This document shows positions 1 through 11,327 of a DNA stretch of 64,000 bases, one piece after another. Position numbers and translations under genes: made by a program. Source of the stretch: Boletus sp. NGJ (Eukaryota; Basidiomycota; Agaricomycetes; Boletales; Boletaceae); contig JAGTXK010000239.1 of assembly GCA_019096195.1 (NCBI GenBank), positions 434,001-498,000 of the forward strand, in the 5' to 3' direction. The notes beneath the pieces were generated by a model. It was given only the letters and a program-made list of their open reading frames with translations. It did not search any database and was not told the origin of the DNA. Within the stretch, counting starts at the first letter, position 1; every line of letters begins with the position of its first letter.

Positions 1-49
1 AACTTAAACAGCAGTGGTACAACTTGGACATCAAGACGACACGCGTAAC

Positions 50-2587
50 CTATACACAAACAGCCCCGAAACGTTCATATGAAGGTGGTGCTTCACCCCT
101 CTCGCTCACCAAACCAGACATTAATAATTCGTGCAAATGGGTGCGACTGGCGGGCGAATCTGACGAAAATATACCCAAGTCTCCCGATGTATTCGAGTTC
201 GTCGTTGGGAGAGACGTAGCACGGTGCAGAGGAACCGCGGTTGCATGAGAGTGTGCCCGTGCTTTCGCTTGGTGGCGAGTGCGGCACGGACACGTTGATG
301 TGTCTTCCGAGGGGTCGCCTTCCGACCGTAGCGCCTCGTCGTAGCGTGGAAGAGACATCCATTCCGGCGTGCAGCGGCACTACAAGCAAATGGCGGGTGG
401 ATACGGAAGCACGCCAGATCAGAACACGCGACACTTACCGACAAGATTCGTATGGGTGTGTGTATTACGATATCGTACAGCTTCTTCCTCCCAGCTATTA
501 CGGTTGTCTCCTCCTTTTCCACTCTCAAGATTATCTTGAGTGTATGATTAACCATGACATTGCTACCCTTGGTTCGGTTCGAGGGATGTAGAATCGAACA
601 AGAATCGGGTACTCTCAATTGATGGCGAATCGTCCATGGCCCTGGTCCCATGAAGGAGGATGCTACCTCACTTTCGTCCTCTCCAGGCCTTAGGAAGCGA
701 TGCAACGGGGACTTGCGGAATGCATGCGGCTCATCTGATACCAGTGGTAAAATGGGTTCGCTATACCTTGCGTCGAAATTGTTGTGTTTGATGACCAGTA
801 ACGTGGCACGTCGTATGGCATCCGACCGTGCTTGTGTTTCGGCTCGTGTGTAGTACTCTGTCCGCTCTTCAAACCAGGAGTCAGCCAAACTCAGTCCTCT
901 TCGTGAATTCACTCACCGTCCAGATATACACATATGGAGTGTACTTTGATCTTTGCCAAGGGCATGATTGTCAGCTGAAGTGGCACTTTCCCGCCAACGG
1001 GGAAAGCGCGCCCCGCGATTTGGACACGATACTTGAATTGACCATCCCATTGTCGCTGCAAGTCAAGCTCCTCTACCTCCTCTAAATTATCGGCGTTTGG
1101 TAGAGAAACAACAATGACCTCCTTTTGTGCGGTCATCTTCGCCTTGAACGCACCGGGACGCCTGACCTCGGCTTTGACCTTCCATATCAGCGATCCATGA
1201 TCGGCCTTCATCGTGGGCGGCGAGTTATTTGGGATCATGAAAAATATCGGATAGATGTACGTCCCTGCAATGTACATTATATCATGCGATGAGAAAGGAT
1301 ATGTCAACGACGTACCTTCAGAGAACACGACCCAGTCATCACCGCTCCGGTCGTTCGCACCACCGGCCACCGAAGTCTCGGCAGCTCCGATTTGAGGCTG
1401 CGCAAGTCCCACGCCATGGGTGCTAACTTGGGCCCTGGCCTTCCCCTTCGTCAACGATCGTCCACGCTCGAATGCTTGTTCATCTGGCCGGGGCCGAGAT
1501 CCGGTTCGCGGTGACCGAGATCGCACGTGATCTTTTACTACGTCAAAGATATGTACGACTTTTCCCAATGAAAAGCGTGAATGCGACCTGCCACTGCGTC
1601 CCCGTTCTGAGCTGCAACCTGAAGAGCCGATCGCGATACGGGATAGCCCATAATATGCGACGTTGCCAGGATGTGGAACGGAGGCATCGATAATTTCGTC
1701 ATCTTCCGGAGCTTCTTCAATGCTAGACGTGCGCGACAGAGCAAGGTCGCGTATTGAGTGCACGCTGGTTGTCGGTGAACCACAGTGAATGTCTGGTGTC
1801 AGGTTGCTGAGAGATGGAATGGGAGAATCTAAGGTACATTCTCAACATTCATATGGATCCAAAAGGAGCAACGAACTACATACTCTGCGGTTCCGTGATT
1901 CTTGAACTGCTAGCGACAGATTGTGATCTACTTGTCGTAGGAGGGTACGAATCGGCACTGGAGGGGGAGTGCTGACCAGCTGAACGACAATACGGTGGAG
2001 CGGGGTCAACTGATGTATGACCATCCTGCGAATTTCTTCCATCGTCGTTTTCCAGGTCTTCGGAACTAAGCCGTCGCCTGACCGCTGGAGATCGAGGGTC
2101 GAGACTGGCACTACGGGAGACCGGACGGGTACCGTATTGTGCATCGGATGCAGTATGGACCTCACGAAATTGCACTCTAGGCCGCGTAGACGTGGCACGC
2201 TGTCGTACCTGGTGCACGAGGCCCGCCTTGAATATGACCGTTGATGTGGAATGGACCTTGTATTCCTCTGTGACATCAACACGACCTGGTCCGGCACCTG
2301 TCAATGTCATGTCCTTGTTAATAATGACAGCGCAGGATGCACGTGATTGTGTAGAAAGGGACTTTACCTTGTGCATAGCGGGTAGTCGCTTTGGCCTGCA
2401 ACTCGAGCTCGATGCTCGATACCTTGATGGGCTTTGCGAACGTGAGGGTGAGGAGGCCACGCACGATGGCTGGTGGCGGCACCTCGCTGCCAGTGGCATG
2501 ATGGCGGGATGCACGCCTCGATGTGCTGTGGATGGGGACGACCGGTTCGGTGAGTCGAATAGATAGGGAGCTCTTCTCGAGATACAT
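50..2587 (-). CDS. Alpha-arrestin-like protein (ubiquitin ligase adaptor), multi-exon
   Basis: Alpha-arrestins link membrane transporters to the Rsp5/Nedd4 ubiquitin ligase and trigger their endocytosis. The first exon, from the ATG at 2587, encodes an arrestin N-domain strand with KPIKVSSIELELQAKATTRY; the next exon carries VTEEYKVHSTSTVIFKAGL. A long Ser/Arg-rich linker follows (about 1560-2190). The arrestin C-domain is encoded at about 910-1320 (GGKVPLQLTIMPLAKIKV) and 440-900. A clean GT...AG intron lies at 380-438. It joins ...RILS to a tail with SLPRYDEAL and, about ten residues from the end, APPSYE, a PPxY motif of the kind WW domains bind. Fold order, linker and PY tail fit the fungal ROD1/creD group, though the exact orthologue is unclear. 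The Ser-rich linker is longer than in a minimal arrestin. Family assignment is firm; exon edges in the linker are less so. Confidence 0.85.
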
Positions 2588-4123
2588 GATGGTCGGCCGG
2601 GTCTGAGATGCTGGTCCTTTTTAAGTCGCTGATTAGTAGAGCCCACGGTGTCACAGCGCCGTCTCCGCTGGTACGTCACTATATATTCTATTCGACAACG
2701 ACCAGGCTGTATGCATACCCGGCCGGGGATAACTCAGAGCGGCCGAGCAAGGCGGCCATGCCAGACGGATCTGTTCCACCCGCGCCGTCAGGAACAGCAC
2801 GCTTAACCTGCACCTGAAATGGGCAGCCGTCGAAGTGATCCGTCGTGCTCGTATGGCCGCCTTTGATGTTTTGAGGTGACCAGCCTGAGGGTATTTTTGC
2901 ATGTCCAACCGGAGTGGGACCATTAACAAGAGTCGGCAGTGTGTGAGATCACGTGCCACTGCTCAGCCACGCCGAGTTGCCCCAAGGGGTGGCTTGCCCG
3001 TTCTGGAAATGTCCGTGAAACACGTCACGTGGGACCGAATCGGTCCTTCGGTCCTAATCGGACCCCACACCTACGTAAATAATTCAGGTTTGCTCTGTTA
3101 ATTTGAAATGACAATTGTCATCGTTATCGGCTTACAACATCCTAACATCCTAACGCCAGTTGACCACCGAGTTGTACAACAGTGGTGCTTTATTATACAG
3201 CACTTCCACCAAGATCGATTCGTCACATTACGCCGAAACCCATTAGCGCAGCTTCATGCCGTTGTGGATGCGGGGACCTCTAATATCAATATACCCAATG
3301 GAGACTTCATTATCGAGAAACGTAATTGAGATTCATTACCTCCTTCCTCTTTGGACAACACTCAGGTTGAGTGGGGACGAGGGAAGGGTGGATACAGCGG
3401 CGTGCCATGCTACGAGGGACGATAGGCCATATATGGCGCCCTGACCGACATATGACCACCGCCCTGCAGGACAATAAACACGGTAATATATATGACGCGT
3501 GAAGCTTTGAAGGGCGATGCATTGATGTGTGAGAGATGGGGATCGGGTGGAAGACGAACCGTGCAGGGCAAGGTATGAGCGCTAGGAGCCAAACCGCCTC
3601 GCAGGGCTCGATTGCTGCAGACAAACCGTGCTATCACGCTAGGGCCCCAGGAGGGGAGAACTGCGAGTGGCGGGCGGGCAGTGCGACGACGAGAAGTGAA
3701 GGGTGTGCGAAGCAGGACGAGCGGGCAGGTGTGGGTACTACGAAAGATCTCCGGTGTGAAGTGGATACTGGGAAAAATAACTTGTTTGTCGTGGTTCTGT
3801 ACGATTCAGGGTACTGTGCGTTTCTGTATTATTCACTATGTTGACGCTCGGTATCAGGTTGGGTCTACTTCGTTTTGTCGGAACCACGAGATGAACGATA
3901 AGAGGGAGACTACAACATGGGAAAATGGGAGGGTTTATATACCCGAGGATGATGGAATGCTATCTACGAGTGACGACGATCCATGACATACGTCCGTGGT
4001 AGGATATACAAACTAGTAGCGGTCGGTCCATAAGTTGTGTTCCATTATGAGAATGGAACCCTAGAATATGCTTGTGGCAGGAGGTGCGATCTCCACCGGG
4101 AATGATGAATTAGATAACTGTAA
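2588..4123. other. Intergenic, no credible gene
   Basis: This 1.5-kb gap lies between the 5' end of the arrestin gene and the 3' end of the next minus-strand gene. It should hold the arrestin promoter. Short open frames on both strands (for example around 3612-3986) show no family resemblance and no splice continuity. The only structured stretch I see is the nested imperfect palindrome at 3029-3068, listed separately. Confidence 0.6.
3029..3068. promoter_or_regulatory. Nested imperfect palindrome with CCG...CGG and CACGTG motifs
   Basis: The ends GTGGG and CCCAC pair. Inside, GGACCGAATCGGTCC is almost self-complementary and contains CCG-N3-CGG, and a related half follows at once. CACGTG overlaps the left edge (3026-3031). 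Spaced CGG triplets are typical targets of fungal Zn2Cys6 regulators, and CACGTG of bHLH factors. It sits about 440 bp upstream of the arrestin ATG. Function as an operator is inference. Confidence 0.3.
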
Positions 4124-5203
4124 TCATCTGATTAGGAGGCGACGTAAGGAGGAAAGGTTGGGGGAGGGTAGGAGCAAGGCGACCATGGCAAGTATAGATC
4201 CACCCAAGCATGTAGACGCAAATATACTAACTGCTATTGGCTGCGATGCCCAGGCATAGCACAGGACACCGGCAATAGCAAGTACGAAGCCTACCGCAGC
4301 AAGGAAGACACAAAGCGTATGGGTCCGACTCAAGAGATGGGATGAGACATTCGACATGAATGGTCCAACTTGCTCGATATGGGGATTGGCCGAAATAATA
4401 GGTGGTTCGAGTGGATACGAGCCCCTCTTGTCTCGCGCCGGGGTTGGCTTTGCTGTGTCTTCGTTTACAGACTTGTAGATTGTTGATTGGGCATCAATGC
4501 TCGTAAGCGTTTGTTGCGCAAAATCGACGGGATCTCGCTCAACGTCCTTCATCACGGATCCATGAACAGGCGAGTTTACCATTTTAATGCCTTCCGCAAT
4601 CATCTCCTCGCGTGTAGCCTCTTGTAGTTTATACCTGATTAAGAGGAATGCACCCAAAAACGAGAGGACGGCTACATATATAGGATGAGTGTATGTGGGA
4701 TCAATCGTGCATACAGTACGTACCGGCGTAAACATGCAGGATCAATGCCCCAAGAAGACTGGCATTTGATGCCTTCAAGACATTGTTATTCCAGTCGAGA
4801 CCGATAACTGGTTTCGTGTTCACCAGCATAGCCGCTTCTGTTGTTGCGAAGAAAGTAGTCTATAAACACGGAGACCCTCAGACTACGCAGAACAACATAA
4901 CGCGAGAACTCACGATGACGCTGATTAATTGAAGTCGTTCCTGCCAGGAGTTGACAAGGTTCCCCATTGCCCGTTTTCGCGCCTTGTCGTCCATTGCGTC
5001 TTGCTCCTCCTGTGTGACTAAACCAAGGGTTAAGAAAGCTCGTTAGCTAGAGGTAAATGTTTAGAACTCGACGAACTTTGCTTCTGTGGTTGATTCAACA
5101 TCATTATCCCTTCGTCCAAGTTATCCATATCGTGGTGGTGCATCACCGAATTCATAAATCCACTAGGGGGAGGCTCCGTGTGAGCTCGCTCAGTAAAAGT
5201 CAT
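4124..5203 (-). CDS. Fungal membrane protein of unknown function, four exons
   Basis: Start at ATG 5203 (MTFTERAHTEPPPSGF). Exon 1 ends near 5055 with NQPQKQ. Exon 2 reads TQEEQDAMDDKARKRAMGNL then WQERLQLISVI. Exon 3 (about 4859-4729) reads TTFFATTEAAMLVNTKPVIG. Exon 4 continues after a GTACGT donor with VLSFLGAFLLIRYKLQEAT and runs to the stop at 4124. Frames stay open across three short introns. I see four likely membrane segments: LISVI-TTFFATTEAA, LGALILHVYAG-VLSFLGAFLLI, CVFLAAVGFVLAIAGVLCY and IFASTCLGGSILAMVALLL. The linker between the second and third is hydrophilic and charged. The style resembles predicted membrane proteins common in mushroom-forming fungi, but I know no function. 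The acidic/basic patch before the first segment is probably cytosolic. Confidence 0.65.
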
Positions 5204-7818
5204 GATTCTGTGGGGTCCTGGAGAAGTTTCGGTGAGCAAGGGCAACCCTTTGAAGATGGACACAATACGGACTGGTGACTGGATACATGCGAGTGGAACT
5301 CATCTTGGGTTCGTACAGCCGTAAATACTAGTCTGTACTGTGCACCACGCAGAAACGTCGTTGGGTTTGTGAATGAGAAAAGGTGTGGAGTGCGTTAGCT
5401 GGGTGTTTTGCCATGGGAAGATATATAAGGTGACATAGCCCAGAAAAACCTGTACATACGCCAAGAAAAGCGTGTGTCGAGTGACTCGGAGTCAACGTTT
5501 GTTACCGTTTTCCACGGGCATCACAGTGAATGCATGATTGAAGTGGCAACTTGGGCGATGCTTGGATACGTATGGCGAGGGCGCTGTGATTTATACAGGA
5601 CTCGACAGCAAAGATCGATTGGCATTGGTGTAAGTTGTCGGTTTGTTCCAACACCGGGTCTTGCGAATGGTTACTATATCATGCCAAGAGGAAGCCACCG
5701 CCACCCCCAAGTTGCGGCCATGATCCCCGTGCCACACAGAGTTCCCACGCGTCGTCCGCTAACTTTTAGATGTTCCGTGTGAAAGTAGGTTGACCGCCCA
5801 ATCATATTTGGCGTGACGCGTGACCACTGGCTACTACACGCGGCTCTCACTCAGCCAGATAGCAGATCATACGACTCAAGCTCAGGTCAGCAGTCCAGAC
5901 TACTAGGTGAATGGATGGCCGGTTCAGACCATGCAGCTGCTGAACCTCTAATTCACAACTCCACGTCCGTGTACAAGAAACGTGCGTCTCAGTCGCCGGT
6001 CTTTGGCATTGCGGTGCCGTTCCCACAGCATGAATTCAAGGAGAGTCACTGGGTGTTGGGGGCCTCATTACCTGCAAGAGCTGTTTATCAGAATGATCCC
6101 ATCCCGTTGTTTAATGACATAGACATTAGTTTAGAGTGTGCTTGACTGTTGGCTCCTAGCCCGGCTCGTCGTGTGTGTCGTCAGCCTAGGCTAGGCCATT
6201 CCCGCGAATCCTCGCAACGAAGTTGGTCAAAGGTGCCGCACCGATCCTAGGTGCAGGCCATTCATATGCTAAACTTTTTCGTCCTAAGAAATACAAGCCC
6301 TCATGAAAGTAAGCATTTTGAGGCACGAACCTTCGTATGTCTAATGTTGACGTCGCCGGTGGTCGGTCGTTTGATGATTGGCGAATACTGCATTGCCCTC
6401 AAATGTGTTTGTTGGTGGCTTTCGGCTTTGCATGTATATTCTTGTGATGAAAGCTGTTTAATATTTTCACGGACTGAGTCAGGTTCCCATATGAGAGGCA
6501 ATGATTGCACTTGTCTAGTGTTCATCTTGATCAGATACTTCAGGCAAGAGCGCGTTTTCAATCCATGCAAATACTTGTCACCGTCTTGTCTCAAAACCCT
6601 TGCGTGCGCTGGCATGTCTCTTCGCCGCGCACAAATCCATAATGCCATCACCCAATCGACACGACTCCGATCCTGGTTGTGACTCAATGGAGAAACGAGG
6701 TATTTGTGATGAGCTATTCCTGGGTGCTGCGACTAAGCTGTCCGCGGCACGTGGATCTACAGCTCGTCACCGGATTGAAGTGTCCAGATCCAGACGCCTG
6801 GTAAAAACTTTCGAATTCCCTGACGACAAGTTCAACCCGTAGAGGTACCAAAAGTTTGCTGGCGATAGACTGCAAGGTTTCACTGACATACCTCACTGTC
6901 CAGGAATCAACGGTGGTGCCATTCAAACTTCAAAGGGTGCTTGGTACAGTATCCACTCTAAACTCATGCGGTCAGGCACATGCTCACGTCACTGGTGGAT
7001 GTCGGGTCATCGCCCGCCGAGTTTTGAAGTTTAAATGGTGCCATCAGTAACCTGTGTCACCCGGCCTCCACCGAATTTGACCGAATTCGTGGGTGCTTCG
7101 TGTTGAGAGCCTTACAATACAGAAAATAGCAACTCTGACGAAGGAAGCAAATTCTTGCCGGTCATGTGAATCGAATCCTGTACTTTGGTACGTCGCGTTG
7201 CTCAGGGACAGACGGGGGCGCTGAGCCGCAGATCGCTTCTTGGACAAGCTGATATCGTTGTCCGACGTGCGTCACGGCCTATCCAGCATTTAGTTGGCAC
7301 ATTACTCGTAAGTAGGATATGTTGTTTGGTAAATGCTTCCAGGACTTTCTGCTGCGACATTCCTCAGGTCTTGAAAACAAGTTTCAAGTTTTATTGCTGC
7401 CCGGGAGGGATCTGTAACTTGTTCAACAATCACGAGCACCCTAGATATAAGTAGTGGTATGTAACAAACCACTTTTACATTACTGCTTGAACTGAGGCGA
7501 GATGACTGGGTTGCAACATGTCGCTAGGCTTGTGCCGACTTGCTTCAGAACGAAACCAATTGCAGCGCCCTGTAGTGAATGGTTGAGAGAATATGGATGC
7601 ATACACAAACTGAAGTGTTTGGGCTGAACTGGAGGAAGTATCTCGGTTCTGAAGGACTTGGCCTGTTTCCTTGAAACAAGAAATTATCACTCGAGCTTCA
7701 GTTCACAAGGTACTCTCAGTCCCTGTTCTAAACCTGTAGCACGATCCTCGCGTGCACGATACCGCGATCTAACAGTTCAGATCATACTTATCGACCGTAT
7801 CCCAGCCATTCAGTCGGG
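5204..7818. other. Gene-poor stretch upstream of the protease array
   Basis: About 2.6 kb without a gene I can support. The longest open frames overlap each other on opposite strands at 6251-6687, have no recognisable domain and do not continue across plausible introns. No tRNA-like fold, tandem repeat or transposon terminus was noticed. The left end should carry the promoter of the membrane-protein gene and the right end that of the first sedolisin gene. Confidence 0.5.
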
Positions 7819-7826
7819 TATAAAAC
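7819..7826 (+). promoter_or_regulatory. TATA box of sedolisin copy 1
   Basis: TATAAAAC lies 59 bp before the sedolisin ATG at 7885. All three sedolisin copies have a TATA-like motif about 50-66 bp before the ATG, which supports a shared core promoter. Confidence 0.55.
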
Positions 7827-7884
7827 ACCAAGCCTCATATTTTTCTGCTTGGCAACTGACACACCGCCCGACACCTGGCCCGCG

Positions 7885-10329
7885 ATGCACTCTTCGTCAT
7901 TTATTTCACTTGTCGCCCTCACCTTTGCTCTGCTTTCGGGTGCAAAACCTACTCTAAGCCCATACAACGTTCACGAAAAGCGCACTCACATTCCTGCAGG
8001 CTGGAGCCTGACGAGACGCCACGATGCTACCTCGACCATTCCATTGCGGTTCGCATTGAAACAGAGAAATATTGAAGACATCGGAGATCACCTCAACGAC
8101 GTCTCTCATCCTAAATCTCCAAACTACGGAAAACATTGGACCGCAGCAGACATCGCACGTACATTCGCACCGAGCGACGAAACAATCGACATGGTCCGTA
8201 ATTGGCTCATCACGAGCGGCATCGAAGAGGAGCAGATTACATTGGGTCGCACCAAGGGATGGATCCGAGTAGATGTAACCGTTGAGGAGGCGGAACAGCT
8301 GATGAACAGCGAGTACAACGTGTATACACACATTTCTGGCAAAGAGCACGTGGGTGAGTCGAGATGTTGGTTGTTTCATACGATTGGATAACCTAAAATG
8401 TGAATAACAAGCCTGCGAGGTATACCATCTTCCCGAGCACGTCCAGCCTCATGTCGACTTCGTTACTCCTTCTGTGCACTTCGACGCTAAGGTGAACCGT
8501 CGGTCTAGTGGTGAAACTACGTCCTCAGCTCGTGACTTCGGACGACCAGAGGCTGGTATCGCTCCAAAGATATTTGATTTGGCCCCAGGGAACCACCTTG
8601 GTGAGCTGGAGGAATGTGATAAGTATATCACTCCGAGGTGTCTGCGAGCGCTCTACAAATTTTCCTATGAGGCTGTATCTACGAACAGGAACAGCTACGG
8701 TATCGGTCAGTGGATGTCTCTATAAACATATCTGATTTTTGCTCATGTGTTGTTTGTTGGTCATTGGTTCTGTAGTGGAGTATACCCCACAGGCTTATCT
8801 GCAGAGTGATCTGCAGTTGTTTGCAAGGCACTTCTCCAAGGACCTTATTGGCAAGGAACCATATGTAGTCTCGATCGACGGTGGTGAGGATCTCTTCCGG
8901 ATTGATGCATGTGCAGACTCGGATGCCAAACTTACTTCTGACTACTTGTAGGCATTGTCCAGACTATAAACCAGAGCTTTCCTTATAACGCGGAATCAAG
9001 CCTAGACTTGCAATTCGGCATGTCGATGGTCACTGGCGAACAAACAGTGACACTCTATCAGGTCGGTGACGTGGTACAGGGTGGGTTTGTGTTCCTGTAT
9101 ATCATCTCGGATATCTATCAGACATGGTTGGGTAGGTGCATCGTTCAATAATTTCCTCGACGCCATCGATGGTAGTTACTGTACCTTTGAGGGCGGTGAT
9201 GATCCCATCCTAGATGCTCAATATCCCGATACCCAACCTGGTGGCTACACGGGTATGTCCATCTATCTTCACGCTGTCCATCTTAATCTTAAAAATTGAC
9301 AGGTAAGGCTTGTGGGACCGTGAAGCCTGCTAACGTGATCTCTACATCATACGGATCCACCGAGGCCGAAATCACTCTGTTTTATGCACAAAGGCAGTGT
9401 GCAGAGTATGCGAAACTCGGACTCATGGGTGTCACTGTCCTGTACAGTTCTGGAGACTCTGGTGTGGCGGGCCCTGGCGACGCCTGTCTTCCGCCTGAAG
9501 GTAGGACTCTCCGCCGGATGTAATATCAGAACAGGTGTCTAATCCTATCCTGCTAGGTCCAGGTGCTGGGTGGGTATTCAACCCCACTTTCCCGGGAACT
9601 TGCCCATACGTTACTTCTGTCGGTGCGACAATGGTGCAGCGAAACAAAAGTGTGTCCGACCCCGAGGAGGCCTGCATGGAAAATATCTACTCCGGAGGCG
9701 GATTCAGCAACTACTTCGCCATTCCCGATTACCAGAAAGATGCTGTGGGCTGCTACCTGAAAAACCATTACCCCAGCTATCCTCTAAATATCTGGAACTC
9801 GACTGGAATCGTATGTTTTCTCATGTTTCGGAGACCGGAACGACGAATGCTAAAAACCGCCTCAGTCCCGGGGATACCCCGATATTTCTGCTAATGGAGC
9901 AAGATATGTTGTCGCGGTACGCACGACAGACTTGCTCTTATGGTTCTCAGTTCACAATCTCTCTGTTCGATCCATAGGTTAATGATCGATTCAGGCTCGC
10001 CTTCGGAACGTCTTGCTCTTCCCCAGTCGTTGGAGCGATCATTACGATGATCAACGATGCCCGTCTTGCCGTTGGTAAAGGGCCCATCGGTTTCATCAAC
10101 CCAACGGTGAGCTCCTTCGTGATCCCATTCCTGAAAATAACCTCGCCACCTCTCTCCTTGTTAGATCTACACCCCGGAGTTTGCTGGCACCTTTCACGAC
10201 ATTACCAAAGGCAGTAATCCCGGTTGCAATACCACCGGGTTCAACGCAACCGAAGGATGGGACCCTGTCACCGGGCTAGGGACACCCGACTTCCAATCGC
10301 TCCTCGACTTGTGGTTGTCATTGCCATAA
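7885..10329 (+). CDS. Secreted sedolisin / tripeptidyl-peptidase-like S53 protease, copy 1
   Basis: Sedolisins are secreted serine-carboxyl proteases active at acid pH; they are made with an N-terminal prodomain that is cleaved off. The ATG at 7885 begins a hydrophobic signal peptide ([19 protein letters not shown]). The prodomain follows, with [30 protein letters not shown] and [16 protein letters not shown]. In the catalytic domain the Glu/Asp pair lies in [12 protein letters not shown], the oxyanion Asp in [10 protein letters not shown] and the nucleophile in [12 protein letters not shown]. The calcium site is [12 protein letters not shown] ... [13 protein letters not shown] near the end. 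GGGFSNYF and [10 protein letters not shown] are also S53 hallmarks. Around ten short introns can be followed with frame kept, so it looks intact. It has diverged clearly from copies 2 and 3: the residue after the oxyanion Asp is Ser here, Tyr in the other two. A nutritional role (extracellular protein digestion) is likely but inferred. Confidence 0.92.
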
Positions 10330-11270
10330 GTGCAACCATGAAATCCTCTTTCAAACTCGATTCCTCATGGGAAAACGTAGTAGCTATATTGTATCCATCG
10401 TGGCGCACGACTCGGAATGTGTCATGAGAGTCATCCAATATCCGATAGTTGGCATATCATAATCCCCGGCGGCGCTAGTGTTGCCGCGACCTTGGCTAGC
10501 AACCGGTTGTAATACTTAGCCGACAACTAGGTGAGAATTCCAAGAAAGTTACAGGATGCACTCAAGTACAGTATCTGGATGCTGCCAGTTGTTTATTTTC
10601 TCAATTTCTCTTTGCTGTCGGAGGCCTCGGCGCTTAGCTCAACACCGCTTTTGGACTGACGGCTAAAATAACGACTAAGCACTGATCGTCCCATGCTCTT
10701 TTTTCCGACAAGTGCCAATCCGTCTGACCATGCGGTACGAATCCTTCAACATGTGCTTGTTTCCCTCGAATCGTGTACCCTTCTCACTCTCATCCAGACT
10801 CACCAGCGAAAGCTGTCCAAGAAGCACCCGTTTTGTGTACAGTCCTACAATCCTTCATACTACTCTCCGATACTTTGCAGAAGATGAGCTAGGCCTCAGA
10901 GCCTTGGCACGCAATGTATCTTGGCGCGGCACTCGAAAACTATCCATCTCCCACGGAGCAGAGGTGCGTTATTAGCTAGTCTCAAATGGTTCTCGTCGTC
11001 CGCCTTTTGAATTGTCCCCTGTGACCACCGAGTTCTATCTAAGGCAGGGCTTTAGCGGTTCAGGAAGGACGGATCCTGTCACCTCAGACGCAACACTTCA
11101 GTTCATCGACACTCACTACCAAGCACTGAGTGTCAAGGCTGAGAAACGCTATCCGCCATGTAGCACACACCCTAAAAATGCATGCAACTCCCATAGGGCA
11201 CCCGGAGATTTTACCTATCTCTGATGGTACCATGTTGCTTCACTCACTTTTTGCGTCCCACCATTCTTCC
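10330..11270. other. Spacer between sedolisin copies 1 and 2
   Basis: About 940 bp. Open frames here are short and unrelated to known proteins. It should hold the copy 1 terminator and the copy 2 promoter. I see no leftover protease exons, so the array unit does not extend into it recognisably. Confidence 0.5.
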
Positions 11271-11276
11271 TATAAA
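11271..11276 (+). promoter_or_regulatory. TATA box of sedolisin copy 2
   Basis: TATAAA lies 57 bp upstream of the ATG at 11328. The preceding GCGTCCCACCA is also found before the TATA-like box of copy 3, showing that the promoter was duplicated with the gene. Confidence 0.55.
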
Positions 11277-11327
11277 GTCTTCTCAGAGATAGCAGTACGG
11301 TATCGAGACGCCTGCTTTTGCTCCATC

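Noticed and set aside
1-49. A separate gene at the left edge
   Set aside because: The arrestin stop codon is at 50-52 and the remaining bases are too few to judge.
3612-3986. Open frame of 124 codons upstream of the arrestin gene
   Set aside because: Composition is not protein-like and nothing joins to it across possible introns.
6251-6687. Two overlapping open frames on opposite strands
   Set aside because: No family resemblance, no splice continuity, and neither has a convincing start context; probably chance.
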